Shown here piece after piece: positions 9,100 to 18,702 of a stretch of 64,000 bases of DNA (its first letter is position 1; every line of letters starts with the position of its first letter). Source of the stretch: Lachnospiraceae bacterium (GTDB lineage: Bacteria > Bacillota > Clostridia > Lachnospirales > Lachnospiraceae); assembly GCA_910575555.1 (NCBI GenBank), contig CAJTFX010000003.1, positions 242,622 to 306,621 of the forward strand. Direction: 5' to 3'. The notes beneath the pieces are model-generated. The model did no database searches. It had not been told where the DNA came from and was given only the letters and a program-made list of their open reading frames with translations. Made by a program: the position numbers and the translations under genes.

Positions 9100-10347
9100 T
9101 TATTTAATATCAGCAAATGGTTCCTTATCGCTTCCGCACAGCCCTTCCCAGGTGATCTCCCGGTAACGATCCGGATCGGTGTCTCCTTCAGAGGAAACCA
9201 GAAGAACTTCAGAGTTCTCGTTGAGCTTCAATGCATCTTTCAAATCCTGATAGTCCGGATTTGTCATCAGGGCATGGACAAGGCCCAGGGTTACAGAACC
9301 GGATTCGCCGGAAATGACCCGTTTGTCCTCTCCGATAGGCGCCCCGTAAATGCGGGTTCCGTTGGCGCTGACCCAGTCCGGGCAGGAAATAAATGCGTCG
9401 GCATGGTTTCTCAGGATATCCCAGGAAACAGTGTTGGCTTCCCCGCAGGCCAGCCCTGCCATAATGGTGAGCATATCGCCTGTCACGCTGACCCGGCTTC
9501 CGTCCGCCTGCAGTGCGGAGCGGTACAGACAGTCTGCCGCGCCGGCTTCCACGACTGCCATCACCGGGGGATTTTCCTTAAAACGATTGGCAAAATAGCC
9601 GATGACAGATCCGGCCAGGGAGCCGACGCCTGCCTGGATGAAAATATGGGTGGGGCGGCTTTGGTATTCCTGAAGCTGTTTGTCTGCTTCCAGAGCCAGT
9701 GTGCCGTAGCCCTGCATAATCCAGGTGGGGATTTCTTCATACCCTTCCCAGGCAGTGTCCTGAACCATAATGCCCCGTGTAGTCTCTTCCGCTTCCTTCG
9801 CAGCCATGCGGACGCAGTCGTCATAGTTGAGATTTTCAATGGTAACGGCGGCGTTTTCTCTGGCAATGTTTTCCAGACGGGTTTTAGTGGTGCCCTTGGG
9901 CATCCGGACCACGCATTTCTGCCCCAGTTTGTTGGCAGCCCAGGCTACGCCCCGGCCATGGTTTCCGTCTGTGGCGGTGAAGAAGGTGGCCTGCCCGAAT
10001 TCTTCCCGCAGCTCTTTAGATGTCAGCACATCATAGGAAATTTCACTGATATCTCTGCCCAGCTCCTTGGCGATATGTCTGGCAATGGCATAAGAGCCGC
10101 CCAGTACTTTGAAAGCATTCAGGCCGAACCGGTAAGATTCATCCTTCACAAAAAGGCGTTTCAGCCCCAGGTATTCAGCCAGCCCGGACAGCGGCGTCAG
10201 GGGAGTTGCCTCATATTGAGGAAAACTTTTGTGGAATTTGCCTGCCTTTTCCATTTCTGCCAAAGACATGTGGGAAAGTCTGGCGTCGTCGCTTCCTGGC
10301 ATACGGTTGAGGGTCCACTGAATGGGACGTCCTGATGAATTGCACAT
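9100..10347 (-). CDS. ygeX: Diaminopropionate ammonia-lyase
   Basis: A 415-residue fold-type II PLP enzyme. The Schiff-base lysine is in [14 protein letters not shown], with [12 protein letters not shown] and a glycine-rich [10 protein letters not shown] phosphate-binding loop later. It splits 2,3-diaminopropionate to pyruvate and two ammonia. Length and motifs match DpaL/YgeX. GGAGG is 8 nt before the ATG at 10347. It is the first gene of the leftward operon and is divergent from the purine permease operon. In the recently recognised anaerobic purine route it would be the step that brings carbon into central metabolism. Confidence 0.94.
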   Translation of the reverse strand: MCNSSGRPIQWTLNRMPGSDDARLSHMSLAEMEKAGKFHKSFPQYEATPLTPLSGLAEYLGLKRLFVKDESYRFGLNAFKVLGGSYAIARHIAKELGRDISEISYDVLTSKELREEFGQATFFTATDGNHGRGVAWAANKLGQKCVVRMPKGTTKTRLENIARENAAVTIENLNYDDCVRMAAKEAEETTRGIMVQDTAWEGYEEIPTWIMQGYGTLALEADKQLQEYQSRPTHIFIQAGVGSLAGSVIGYFANRFKENPPVMAVVEAGAADCLYRSALQADGSRVSVTGDMLTIMAGLACGEANTVSWDILRNHADAFISCPDWVSANGTRIYGAPIGEDKRVISGESGSVTLGLVHALMTNPDYQDLKDALKLNENSEVLLVSSEGDTDPDRYREITWEGLCGSDKEPFADIK

Positions 10348-10400
10348 GATACGATCCTCCTTTAGTTTTGACTGTCTTGTGCAGCCGTCTTTCTAAGCCC

Positions 10401-10428
10401 ATTATAACAGGTGATTTTCAAAAATCAA
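10401..10428 (-). promoter_or_regulatory. Promoter of the ygeX-ygeY-ygeW-arcC operon
   Basis: Read on the minus strand: TTGATT (10428-10423), a 16-nt spacer and TATAAT (10406-10401). The expected transcript start leaves a leader of about 45 nt before the ygeX ATG. Confidence 0.55.
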
Positions 10429-10475
10429 TAGAAAAATGAAAAATTTATTATTATGATAAAAATTTATTATTTTGC

Positions 10476-10504
10476 TTGCATTCAGGTAAAAAGCATGATA
10501 AGAT
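10476..10504 (+). promoter_or_regulatory. Promoter of the permease-ssnA-ygfK-hydantoinase operon
   Basis: TTGCAT (10476-10481), a 17-nt spacer and TAAGAT (10499-10504), back to back with the ygeX promoter, form a divergent control region for the two catabolic operons. Confidence 0.5.
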
Positions 10505-10510
10505 AAAACC

Positions 10511-10708
10511 ATTGAGAACAGTATTTGTACAAATTGCACGAGAACACACGGCACGGAAAGATGAAATTATGTTCATAGTGCATGAAACCGGTTTTTCGTT
10601 TTCAGACAACAGAGCTTGATGGTTTCGCAGGTTTTCCATGACAGAAGGAGCCTGCAGGAACAGGCGGCATTTGGACTGCTGCCTGAGAAAAGGAGGAATA
10701 AGGTTAAG
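10511..10708 (+). other. About 200-nt 5' leader of the purine permease operon
   Basis: The segment between the predicted start and the permease ATG carries no gene. A CATGAAACC segment near 10580 can pair with either GGTTTC or GGTTTTCCATG near 10620-10640, so alternative hairpins are possible. It does not match the purine riboswitch core I know. Function is unknown. Confidence 0.3.
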
Positions 10709-12064
10709 ATGGAGAAAAAAGAAAATACATCTGCGCTACTGTTTGACTTGTACGGAAAACCGTCCATGGGGCAGGCGTTTCCGCTGGCATTACAGCATGT
10801 GGTGGCAATGATTGTAGGCTGCGTGACTCCTGCGATTATTGTTGCGGGGGCAGGAGGGCTTTCAGACAGAGATTCTGTCATTTTAATTCAGGCAGCTCTT
10901 GTGGTATCGGCGCTTACAACACTGGTACAGCTCTACCCGCTGGGCAAAGGAAAGCTGCGGATTGGCTCAGGACTTCCCGTGATTATGGGAATCAGCTTCG
11001 CTTATGTGCCTACCATGCAGGCCATTGCCGGGGATTTCGGTGTGGGAACTATTTTGGGCGCACAGATTGCAGGCGGAATCGTTGCAGTTGTGGTTGGGAT
11101 TTCTATTAAGCAGATCCGAAAGTTTTTTCCGCCGCTGATTACAGGTACGGTGGTATTTGCCATTGGACTTTCCCTTTATCCCACGGCTATTAATTATATG
11201 GCGGGCGGCGTAGGAAGTGAGCAGTACGGTTCCTGGCAAAACTGGCTGATCGCGCTGCTGACGCTGGTAATTGTGACAGGATTGAACCATTATGGAAAAG
11301 GAATCTGGAAATTGTCGTCTATACTAATAGGAATTATTGCCGGATACGTGATGTCGCTGCTTTTTGGAATTATAGATTTCTCCGCAGTTTCCGGTGCGTC
11401 CTTTTTTCAGCTTCCGAAGCCGCTGCATTTCGGCCTGGTGTTTGAGCCGTCTGCCTGTGTTGCCATCGGTGTGCTGTTTGCCATCAATTCCATTCAGGCG
11501 ATCGGAGATTTTACGGCTACCACCACCGGAGGGCTGGATCGTCTGCCGGAGGATGAGGAATTAAACGGCGGTATTGTGGCCTATGGATGCTGCAATATTA
11601 TCAGCGCTTTGTTCGGCGGGCTTCCCACAGCCACCTTCAGCCAGAATGTGGGAATTGTGTCGTCCACAAAGGTAGTGGCAAAAAGAGTGTTCGGACTGGC
11701 GGCAGGCATCCTTCTGGTGGCAGGGCTGATACCCAGATTTTCTTCAGTGCTGCTTACCATACCGAACTGTGTATTGGGCGGGGCGACGGTTTCCGTATTT
11801 GCTTCCATCGCCATGACCGGGGTGAAGCTTATTACTGCAGCTCCGATGAATTACAGGAATACCACGATTGTAGGGCTTTCCATTGCGCTGGGCATGGGAA
11901 TTACCCAGGCCAATGCCGCCCTTGCCAGCTTTCCGGGGTGGGTAACTACCATTTTCGGGAAATCTCCGGTAGTCCTGGCTACCATTACGGCAATTATACT
12001 GAATCTGGTTTTGCCCAGAGAAAAAGAAGAGAAAGATATTGAAATCATGAAGGAGGAAACATGA
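10709..12064 (+). CDS. NCS2-family purine/xanthine permease
   Basis: A 451-residue membrane protein with about 12-14 hydrophobic segments. NCS2 hallmarks are QHVVAMIVG in the first helix, GSGLPVIMG, INSIQAIGDFTATTTGGLDR, and GGLPTATFSQNVG in the tenth segment. It imports xanthine, urate or related purines by ion symport. The ATG at 10709 has AGGAGG upstream; the longer frame from 10616 lacks one. It overlaps ssnA by 4 nt (ATGA) and is first in the rightward catabolic operon. Sequence alone does not separate xanthine from urate specificity. Confidence 0.92.
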   Translation: MEKKENTSALLFDLYGKPSMGQAFPLALQHVVAMIVGCVTPAIIVAGAGGLSDRDSVILIQAALVVSALTTLVQLYPLGKGKLRIGSGLPVIMGISFAYVPTMQAIAGDFGVGTILGAQIAGGIVAVVVGISIKQIRKFFPPLITGTVVFAIGLSLYPTAINYMAGGVGSEQYGSWQNWLIALLTLVIVTGLNHYGKGIWKLSSILIGIIAGYVMSLLFGIIDFSAVSGASFFQLPKPLHFGLVFEPSACVAIGVLFAINSIQAIGDFTATTTGGLDRLPEDEELNGGIVAYGCCNIISALFGGLPTATFSQNVGIVSSTKVVAKRVFGLAAGILLVAGLIPRFSSVLLTIPNCVLGGATVSVFASIAMTGVKLITAAPMNYRNTTIVGLSIALGMGITQANAALASFPGWVTTIFGKSPVVLATITAIILNLVLPREKEEKDIEIMKEET

Positions 12065-13395
12065 TGCTGATTGTAGGAAACGGAAAAGTAATTACAAGGG
12101 ACAGTGACCTTCCCTTTATGGAACAGGGCGCAGTGGCAATTGAAGGAACCAGAATTGCCCAGGTGGGGCCGGAGCAGGAGCTTAAGGCAAAATATCCGGA
12201 TGCGGAATACATAGATGCAAAACAGGGCGTGATTATGCCTGCATTTATCAATGCCCATGAACATATTTACAGCGCCATGGCAAGGGGGCTTGGGATCAAA
12301 GGCTACAATCCCAAGGGGTTTCTGGATATTTTAGAGGGCCAGTGGTGGACCATTGACCGGAATCTGACCATGGAACAGATCAAATACAGCGCCATGGAGA
12401 CAATTCTTGCGGGAATTAAAAACGGCGTCACCACGATTTTTGATCATCATGCCAGCTTCGGGCAGATTAAGGGCAGTCTGTTTACCATTGCAGAAGCGGC
12501 AAAGGAGCTTGGTATGCGGGCCTGCCTGTGTTATGAAATTTCTGACCGGGGTGGGAAAGAAAAGGCCAGAGAATCCGTGATGGAAAATACAGAATTTATC
12601 CGCTATGCCTTAAAGGACGATACGGATATGATTGCTGGAATGATGGGAATGCATGCCCAGTTTACCATCTCCGATGAGACGATGGAACTGGCAGCCGCAA
12701 ATAAGCCAGAGGAAGCAGGCTACCACATTCATGTGGCGGAGGGCATTGAGGATCTCCATGACTGCCTGAAAAAATACGGGAAACGGATTGTGGACCGGCT
12801 GATGGACTGGGGAATTCTGGGAGAGAAAACGCTGCTGGGCCATTGCATTTATATCAATTCCCATGAAATGGATTTGGTGAAAGATACAGACACCATGGTG
12901 GTGCATAATCCGGAGTCCAACATGGGAAATGCCTGCGGCTGCCCGCCTGCGTTGGAGCTTGTGAAACGGGGCATAGTCACGGGCCTTGGCACAGACGGAT
13001 ATACCCATGACATGACAGAATCCTTTAAGGTGGCAAATGTGCTTCACAAACATCATTTATGCGACGCCAATGCGGCCTGGGGCGAAGTGCCCAAAATGCT
13101 GTTTGAACACAATGCCGCGATTGCCGGCCGGTATTTCAGCGCGCCTCTTGGGGTGTTAAAGCCCGGGGCGGCGGCAGACGTCATTGTGGTGGATTACGAT
13201 CCGCCCACCAGACTGGATGAGAGCAACTGCAGCGGACATATTTTATTCGGTATGACCGGCAGGGACGTGATTACCACCATCGGAAACGGAAAAGTGCTGA
13301 TGAAAGACCGGGAAATAAAAGTAGCGGATACAAAAGAAGTTATGGCAAAATGCAGGGAATCCTCTGCAAAACTGTGGAAGAGCATTAACGGATAG
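12061..13395 (+). CDS. ssnA: Aminohydrolase SsnA
   Basis: A 444-residue amidohydrolase-superfamily TIM barrel. Metal ligands are visible as NAHEHIYS (about residue 65), a barrel-strand HIHVAEG (about 222), LLGHCIYI and GLGTDG (about 307). The length matches SsnA. AAGGAGG precedes the ATG, which overlaps the permease stop. It belongs to the selenium-linked molybdenum hydroxylase gene set and probably deaminates or hydrolyses a purine-ring intermediate; the exact reaction is not shown by the sequence. Confidence 0.92.
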   Translation: MMLIVGNGKVITRDSDLPFMEQGAVAIEGTRIAQVGPEQELKAKYPDAEYIDAKQGVIMPAFINAHEHIYSAMARGLGIKGYNPKGFLDILEGQWWTIDRNLTMEQIKYSAMETILAGIKNGVTTIFDHHASFGQIKGSLFTIAEAAKELGMRACLCYEISDRGGKEKARESVMENTEFIRYALKDDTDMIAGMMGMHAQFTISDETMELAAANKPEEAGYHIHVAEGIEDLHDCLKKYGKRIVDRLMDWGILGEKTLLGHCIYINSHEMDLVKDTDTMVVHNPESNMGNACGCPPALELVKRGIVTGLGTDGYTHDMTESFKVANVLHKHHLCDANAAWGEVPKMLFEHNAAIAGRYFSAPLGVLKPGAAADVIVVDYDPPTRLDESNCSGHILFGMTGRDVITTIGNGKVLMKDREIKVADTKEVMAKCRESSAKLWKSING

Positions 13396-13406
13396 GAGAG
13401 AAAGAC

Positions 13407-16400
13407 ATGAGCGATATTATGACAGGTATGAGTTTTGAGCAGCTGCTCCGCTGGGTCCGCACGGAGCATGACAAAAGCGGCGCCGTATTCGGAGTGCGCA
13501 GGCCCTATGTGGCTGCTCCAAAGAATAACCAGACTATTTTCGGCAGGAATTTAGAGACGCCGGTGGGGCCCGCCGCAGGGCCGGGCACCCAGCTTGCCCA
13601 GAATATTGCGGCGGCTTACTATGCCGGAAGCCGTTTCTTTGAATTGAAAACGGTGCAGATTATGGACGGCGCTGAGCTTGCGGCCTGTGTCAATAAGCCC
13701 TGCATTAAAGCGGATGACGAGTGCTACAACTGTGAATGGTCCACAGAGCTGTATGTACCGAAGGCTCAGGAAGAGTATATCAAATCATGGTTTTTACTGG
13801 CGTTTCTGGCAAAAGAATACGGGTTGGGGGCCATGGACGGATTTCAGTTTAACATCAGCGTAGGCTATGATTTAGCCGGAATTAAGTCTGAAAAAATTGA
13901 CGCTTTCATTGAAAATATGAAAGATGCAAGCCAGACTGATACCTACAGAGAATGCAGAGAAGTCCTTCTGGCCCATGCGGGGGAATTTCAGCATATGACA
14001 AAAAAGGACATTGAGGAAATTTCTCCCAGAATCTGCAATTCCGCCACCATATCCACCCTTCACGGCTGCCCGCCCCAGGAGATTGAGAGCATTGCGGATT
14101 ATCTGCTGAAAGAAAAGAAGATGCATACCTTTATCAAATGCAATCCCACGCTGCTGGGCTATGAATTTGCAAGAGAGACTCTGGACAGCATGGGTTATGA
14201 TTACATTGCTTTTGGCAGGTTCCATTTTGAAGATGATTTGCAGTATGAAGATGCGGTGCCCATGCTTCGGCGGCTGATGAAGCTGTCCGGGGAACTGGGA
14301 CTGGAATTCGGCGTGAAAATCACCAATACTTTTCCGGTGGATGTAACAGCAAAAGAACTGCCCAGCGAGGAAATGTATATGTCGGGCAAATCACTGTATC
14401 CCCTTTCCATCGCATTGGCGGCAAAATTATCCCGGGAATTTGACGGAACGCTGCGGATCTCCTATTCCGGCGGCGCAGACGCCTTCAATATAGAAAGAAT
14501 TGTGGGAACGGGAGTATGGCCCGTGACCATAGCAACCTCTCTGTTAAAGCCCGGCGGCTACCAGAGAATGAAGCAGGTGGCAGAAGCCGTGGACCGTATG
14601 GAAAAGAAGCCTTTTACGGGCATTGACGTGAAAGCTTTGAATAAGACCGCACAAGACGCCCTTACCGACAGACACCATGTAAAGCCGGTGAAACTTCCGG
14701 TATCCAGAAAAACGGCCGAAAAAGCGCCTCTGGTGGGATGCTTTACCGCTCCCTGTGAGGACGCCTGCCCCATTCACCAGGAAATTACAACTTACTTAAA
14801 ACTGGCAGGAGAAGGGAAGTATGAAGAAGCGCTGCAGGTGATTTTAAACAGAAATGCGCTGCCCTTTATTACGGGAACCATCTGCGCCCATGGGTGCCAG
14901 AGCCATTGTACCCGCAATTTCTATGAAACGCCGGTACAGATTCGGGACGCCAAGCTGCTGTGCGCACAGAAAGGATACGATCATGCCCTCCATGCGCTGA
15001 AGGCCAGGCCGTCCTGCGGGAAAAAAGCAGCTGTAGTGGGCGGCGGCCCTTCCGGCATGGCGGCGGCTTATTATCTGGCTAAGGCAGGCGCAGAAGTGAC
15101 TTTGTATGAAAAGAGGGAGAAGCTGGGCGGCATTGTAAGCGCGGTGATTCCTGATTTCAGAATTGACGATGCGGTGATTGCAAAAGATGTGTCTCTGCTG
15201 GAAAAACTGGGAGTAAAAATCCTCTGCGGCACAGAGGCTCCTCCGGTGGAAGAATTGAGAAAAACTTATGGAAATGTAGTTCTTGCAGTGGGCGCATATA
15301 AACGGGGTCAGCTGGAACTGGAAGGAAAACAGGCAGTGAACGCACTGGAATTCTTAGAAGCGTTCAATCAGGCCAAAGGGGAAATAGAGCCCGGCAGATA
15401 TGTGGCTGTCATTGGCGGCGGCAATACTGCCATGGATACCGCAAGGGCGGCAAAACGCTGCAAAGGTGTTGAGCATGTGTATCTCTTATACCGGAGAACC
15501 AAACGGTATATGCTGGCGGATGAGCATGAATTGCAGCTTGCAGTAAAAGACGGCGTGGAATTCAAAGAGCTTCTGGCTCCGGTGCGGATGGAAGAAGGGA
15601 AATTGATCTGTGATAAAATGGCTTTAGGGGCCCTGGACGCTTCCGGCAGAGCCAGTGTGAAAGCCACCGGGGAGACGGAAACAATTTTGGCAGACACTGT
15701 CATTGCGGCAGTGGGAGAAAAAGTTCCCGCCGATTATTATCAGGCAAACGGAATCCATGTGGATGAATCAGGCCGTCCCCTGGTCAGCGAGGAAACCTTA
15801 GAAACCAATCTGGAGGGGGTTTACGTAATCGGCGACGGGCTTTACGGGCCGTCTCTGGCAGTGAAAGGAATGGCCCATGCCATGAAAGCGGCAGAAGCCA
15901 TCCTGGGAAAATCTGTGTCCGGGGATATGAGCGAACCGGTGGAGCCGGAAAAGATTTACCAAAGGAAAGGAATACTTGCAGAGCCAAAAGAGATTTCCGG
16001 GAAAGAAATGGCTTTAGAACCGGATCACGGGATTGAGAAAGAAAACTCTGCGGATTCTGAAAGATGCCTGGGCTGTTCTTCCGTCTGTGAAAACTGCGCC
16101 GATGTCTGTCCCAACCGTGCGAATGTGGCAATCCGTGTGCCGGGGCTTTCCCAGTCCCAAATCATACATGTGGACTACATGTGCAACGAATGCGGCAACT
16201 GCCAAAGCTTCTGTCCTTACGAAAGCGCTCCTTATCTGGATAAATTCACACTGTTTGCCAGCGAAAAAGATATGGCAGACAGCAAGAACCAGGGCTTTGC
16301 GGTACTGGATCAAAAAACAGCCAGGTACAGGGTCAGATATCTGGGAGAAGAATTTACCTGGGAGCCGGGACAGGAAAGCAGGCTGTTCCAGGGACTGGAG

Positions 16401-16448
16401 AAGCTGATCGAAACGGTGTGCAGGGAGTATGGGTATTTATTAGGCTGA
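13407..16448 (+). CDS. ygfK: YgfK-type iron-sulfur flavin oxidoreductase (putative selenate reductase subunit)
   Basis: A 1013-residue multidomain redox protein. An N-terminal dihydroorotate-dehydrogenase-like barrel (about 1-420) is followed by a GltD-like Fe-S region (CEDACPIHQ near 450; CAHGCQSHC). Then come FAD (GGGPSGMAAA, about 545) and NAD(P) (GGGNTAMDTA, about 668) Rossmann motifs. C-terminal ferredoxin-like clusters are CLGCSSVCENCADVC (about 886) and CNECGNCQSFC (about 925). The overall order resembles a PreT-PreA fusion. The old selenate reductase name is probably misleading: within this operon a NAD(P)H-driven reduction or oxidation of a purine or dihydropyrimidine-like ring is more likely. 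AGGAG precedes the start, 11 nt after ssnA. Confidence 0.92.
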   Translation: MSDIMTGMSFEQLLRWVRTEHDKSGAVFGVRRPYVAAPKNNQTIFGRNLETPVGPAAGPGTQLAQNIAAAYYAGSRFFELKTVQIMDGAELAACVNKPCIKADDECYNCEWSTELYVPKAQEEYIKSWFLLAFLAKEYGLGAMDGFQFNISVGYDLAGIKSEKIDAFIENMKDASQTDTYRECREVLLAHAGEFQHMTKKDIEEISPRICNSATISTLHGCPPQEIESIADYLLKEKKMHTFIKCNPTLLGYEFARETLDSMGYDYIAFGRFHFEDDLQYEDAVPMLRRLMKLSGELGLEFGVKITNTFPVDVTAKELPSEEMYMSGKSLYPLSIALAAKLSREFDGTLRISYSGGADAFNIERIVGTGVWPVTIATSLLKPGGYQRMKQVAEAVDRMEKKPFTGIDVKALNKTAQDALTDRHHVKPVKLPVSRKTAEKAPLVGCFTAPCEDACPIHQEITTYLKLAGEGKYEEALQVILNRNALPFITGTICAHGCQSHCTRNFYETPVQIRDAKLLCAQKGYDHALHALKARPSCGKKAAVVGGGPSGMAAAYYLAKAGAEVTLYEKREKLGGIVSAVIPDFRIDDAVIAKDVSLLEKLGVKILCGTEAPPVEELRKTYGNVVLAVGAYKRGQLELEGKQAVNALEFLEAFNQAKGEIEPGRYVAVIGGGNTAMDTARAAKRCKGVEHVYLLYRRTKRYMLADEHELQLAVKDGVEFKELLAPVRMEEGKLICDKMALGALDASGRASVKATGETETILADTVIAAVGEKVPADYYQANGIHVDESGRPLVSEETLETNLEGVYVIGDGLYGPSLAVKGMAHAMKAAEAILGKSVSGDMSEPVEPEKIYQRKGILAEPKEISGKEMALEPDHGIEKENSADSERCLGCSSVCENCADVCPNRANVAIRVPGLSQSQIIHVDYMCNECGNCQSFCPYESAPYLDKFTLFASEKDMADSKNQGFAVLDQKTARYRVRYLGEEFTWEPGQESRLFQGLEKLIETVCREYGYLLG

Positions 16449-16477
16449 TTTGCTGTGTAAAACCAGGAGGTTCCTTG

Positions 16478-17845
16478 ATGAAAAGACAATTATTTCAAAA
16501 CGGCACAGTGGTTTCCAGTACAGAAACCAGGAAAGCGGATGTGCTGACAGAAGGAGAGAAAATCCTTGCAGTGGGGAAAAACCTGAAGGCGGAGGGCGCG
16601 GAACTTATTGACGTGTCGGGAAAATATCTGTTTCCGGGATTTATCGATCCCCATACCCATATGGATTTGGAAGTTTCGGGAACGGTAACCGCCGATGGAT
16701 TTGACAGCGGCACGAAGGCGGAGCTGTCCGGAGGAACCACCTGCATTGTGGATTTCGCCACCCAGAACCGGGGAGAAAGCCTTGCCTATGCCCTGGAACG
16801 CTGGCATAAAAAGGCGGAAGGAAAGTCAAGCTGCGACTACGCCTTCCATCTGGCCTTGTCTGACTGGAACCAGGAGGTGAGCCGGGAACTGGAACAGGTG
16901 ACAGCCCGGGGCATACGCTCGTTCAAACTGTATACCACGTATGAAGGGATGGCGGTGGATGACAGGACTATTTATGAGATCCTTGTGCGGCTGAAGGAAT
17001 TAAAAGGAATTGCAGGCATCCACTGTGAGAACAAAGGCATCATTGACGCCCGGCTGGAAGAAGTTCTGAAAAAACGGGGCAGCCGGAGCCGTGTGTCAGA
17101 GTATCCCTGGACCCGGCCGGTTCTTGCGGAAGCAGAAGCGGTGGGCCGTGTTTTGAAGATTGCCGCCTGTGCGGGCGCGCCTGTGGTGATTGTGCATCTC
17201 AGCTCCAAAGAAGGGTATGAAGAGGTGAGAAGAGCCAGGGAGCGGGGCGTTTCTGTATACGTGGAAACCTGTCCCCAGTATCTTTTGCTGGATGAAAACC
17301 GGTATCATTTGCCGGATCAGGAGGCAAGGAAATACATGATTGCCCCGCCCCTTCGCAAAATGGAAGATCAGCAGGCATTATGGAGGGCGCTGGCAGAAGG
17401 AGAAATCCAGACCATTGCCACAGACCACTGCAGCTTCACCACACGGCAGAAAGAAGCCGGGGCCGGGGATTTTGCCAAAACTCCCTGCGGGATGCCGGGA
17501 GCGGAGGAACGGCCGGCCCTGATCTATCATTTTGGGGTGGGCCGGGGAAAGCTGACGTTAGAGCAGATGTGCAGTTTTTTGGCGGAAAATCCGGCAAAGC
17601 TGTACCATTTGTACCCCAGAAAAGGGTTGATTGCGCCGGGAAGCGACGCGGACCTGGTGGTATGGAATCCGGAAACAGAGTGGACTTTGTCGGCCGGTAC
17701 CCAGCAGTCAGCATCAGATTACTGCCCGTTGGAGGGAACATGCCTGAAAGGAAGGGCAGAGCAGGTTTATCTGCGGGGCTGCCTGGCGGCAGAAAACGGC
17801 AGGATTTACAGGGAAAACGGCGGAAAATATCAGCCGGCCGGATGA
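16478..17845 (+). CDS. Dihydropyrimidinase/hydantoinase-family cyclic amidohydrolase
   Basis: A 455-residue metal-dependent ring hydrolase of the D-hydantoinase group. DPHTHMDLE (about 56) holds two metal His, FKLYTTYEG (about 149) the carbamylated Lys, and HCEN (about 181), HLSS (about 240) and ATDHCSF (about 313) the remaining ligands. It opens cyclic ureides in the cytosol. The ATG at 16478 has GGAGG 7 nt upstream. It is the last gene of the permease-ssnA-ygfK operon, which fits hydrolytic opening of the ring after YgfK acts. The exact cyclic substrate is not known from sequence. Confidence 0.92.
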   Translation: MKRQLFQNGTVVSSTETRKADVLTEGEKILAVGKNLKAEGAELIDVSGKYLFPGFIDPHTHMDLEVSGTVTADGFDSGTKAELSGGTTCIVDFATQNRGESLAYALERWHKKAEGKSSCDYAFHLALSDWNQEVSRELEQVTARGIRSFKLYTTYEGMAVDDRTIYEILVRLKELKGIAGIHCENKGIIDARLEEVLKKRGSRSRVSEYPWTRPVLAEAEAVGRVLKIAACAGAPVVIVHLSSKEGYEEVRRARERGVSVYVETCPQYLLLDENRYHLPDQEARKYMIAPPLRKMEDQQALWRALAEGEIQTIATDHCSFTTRQKEAGAGDFAKTPCGMPGAEERPALIYHFGVGRGKLTLEQMCSFLAENPAKLYHLYPRKGLIAPGSDADLVVWNPETEWTLSAGTQQSASDYCPLEGTCLKGRAEQVYLRGCLAAENGRIYRENGGKYQPAG

Positions 17846-17876
17846 GAGACAGCGGTTTTCGCATGTTCTGGAAAAT

Positions 17877-18575
17877 CTACAGATCTCCCAGATAGCGGTA
17901 TACTGTGGCAGGAGAGCAGGAAAGGTGTTTGGCCACAAAAGCGATTCCTCCCTTTAGCTTAAAGACCCCCCGTTCCTGCAGTTTTTGCACAATATCCCGC
18001 TTTTCCTGCTGATTCAGCCGGTCAATGGGAGTCTCCAGAGATGAGGTGACACTGTCAAAAGCAGTCTGCATCATGGCGGAAATGTCCATAGAGAAGTGTT
18101 CCGCCAGGGAATCCGGCTGCGCCGGGGCAGGCTGCGGACTGGGCGCTGCCGTAGATTCCTGACAAGTCCTGCATTCTCCGCCGGAAAAATCCTTTGGATG
18201 GATGGCGGAGAGCAGCCCGCCGCAAAGCTCCCGGTAACGGGAATCGTCAAAGTTGATGCCCAAAAGCCCCACCGGGCTGCCCTCCTCATCTTTGATAAAT
18301 AAAGTAGAAGCCCGCAGAACATGTCCGTTTTCCGCTGTCACCGGATAGTTGTGCAGAAAGTCATTGGTTTTATAGGAATTGGCCGCAAGCATCTGCAGGG
18401 CGTCATTTGTGGTAGGGCTGCCCACCTGTCGGTCGCTGATATGGCTGTTGGCGATGGCGGCAATCTGGCCGGGTTCTGAAGTGATGTCGTGGAGTACGAT
18501 TTCATAGTCCGGCCCCAGGGCTTTCCCCAGAAAGTCCACAAGGATTTTGTATTGATTCAATATATTATCAGACAT
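17877..18575 (-). CDS. YheO/DauR-like PAS-HTH transcriptional regulator
   Basis: A 232-residue regulator. The N-terminal YheO-like PAS sensor begins YKILVDFLGKALGPDYEIVLHD, and the C-terminal HTH of the DauR type ends SPATVYRYLGDL. The two are joined by a Pro/Ala/Gln-rich linker (about 140-155). AAGGAA precedes the ATG at 18575; the frame extends further upstream but without family similarity. It is divergent from the xanthine dehydrogenase gene, with 127 nt between, and converges on the hydantoinase gene. It is the natural candidate to sense a purine metabolite and control the cluster. Confidence 0.85.
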   Translation of the reverse strand: MSDNILNQYKILVDFLGKALGPDYEIVLHDITSEPGQIAAIANSHISDRQVGSPTTNDALQMLAANSYKTNDFLHNYPVTAENGHVLRASTLFIKDEEGSPVGLLGINFDDSRYRELCGGLLSAIHPKDFSGGECRTCQESTAAPSPQPAPAQPDSLAEHFSMDISAMMQTAFDSVTSSLETPIDRLNQQEKRDIVQKLQERGVFKLKGGIAFVAKHLSCSPATVYRYLGDL

Positions 18576-18666
18576 AAAATTTCCTTTCTGTGCAGGATAG
18601 ATGAGGGAATGAATTGCCATAAAATTAATTATCTCATGCAGGAGAGGAAAATTCAAGGATAAAAAG

Positions 18667-18678
18667 TTATTGCAATAA
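18667..18678. promoter_or_regulatory. Palindrome TTATTGCAATAA, candidate operator
   Basis: A perfect 12-bp palindrome lies just upstream of the xanthine dehydrogenase ribosome-binding site in the divergent spacer with the YheO-like regulator. The role is inferred from position only. Confidence 0.3.
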
Positions 18679-18702
18679 AAATTTTTTAAGGAGGTACCAC
18701 AA

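Noticed and set aside
9058..10335. Rightward frame of 425 codons opposite ygeX
   Set aside because: Antisense shadow of a clear PLP enzyme; His/Cys/Gly-rich composition and no start signal.
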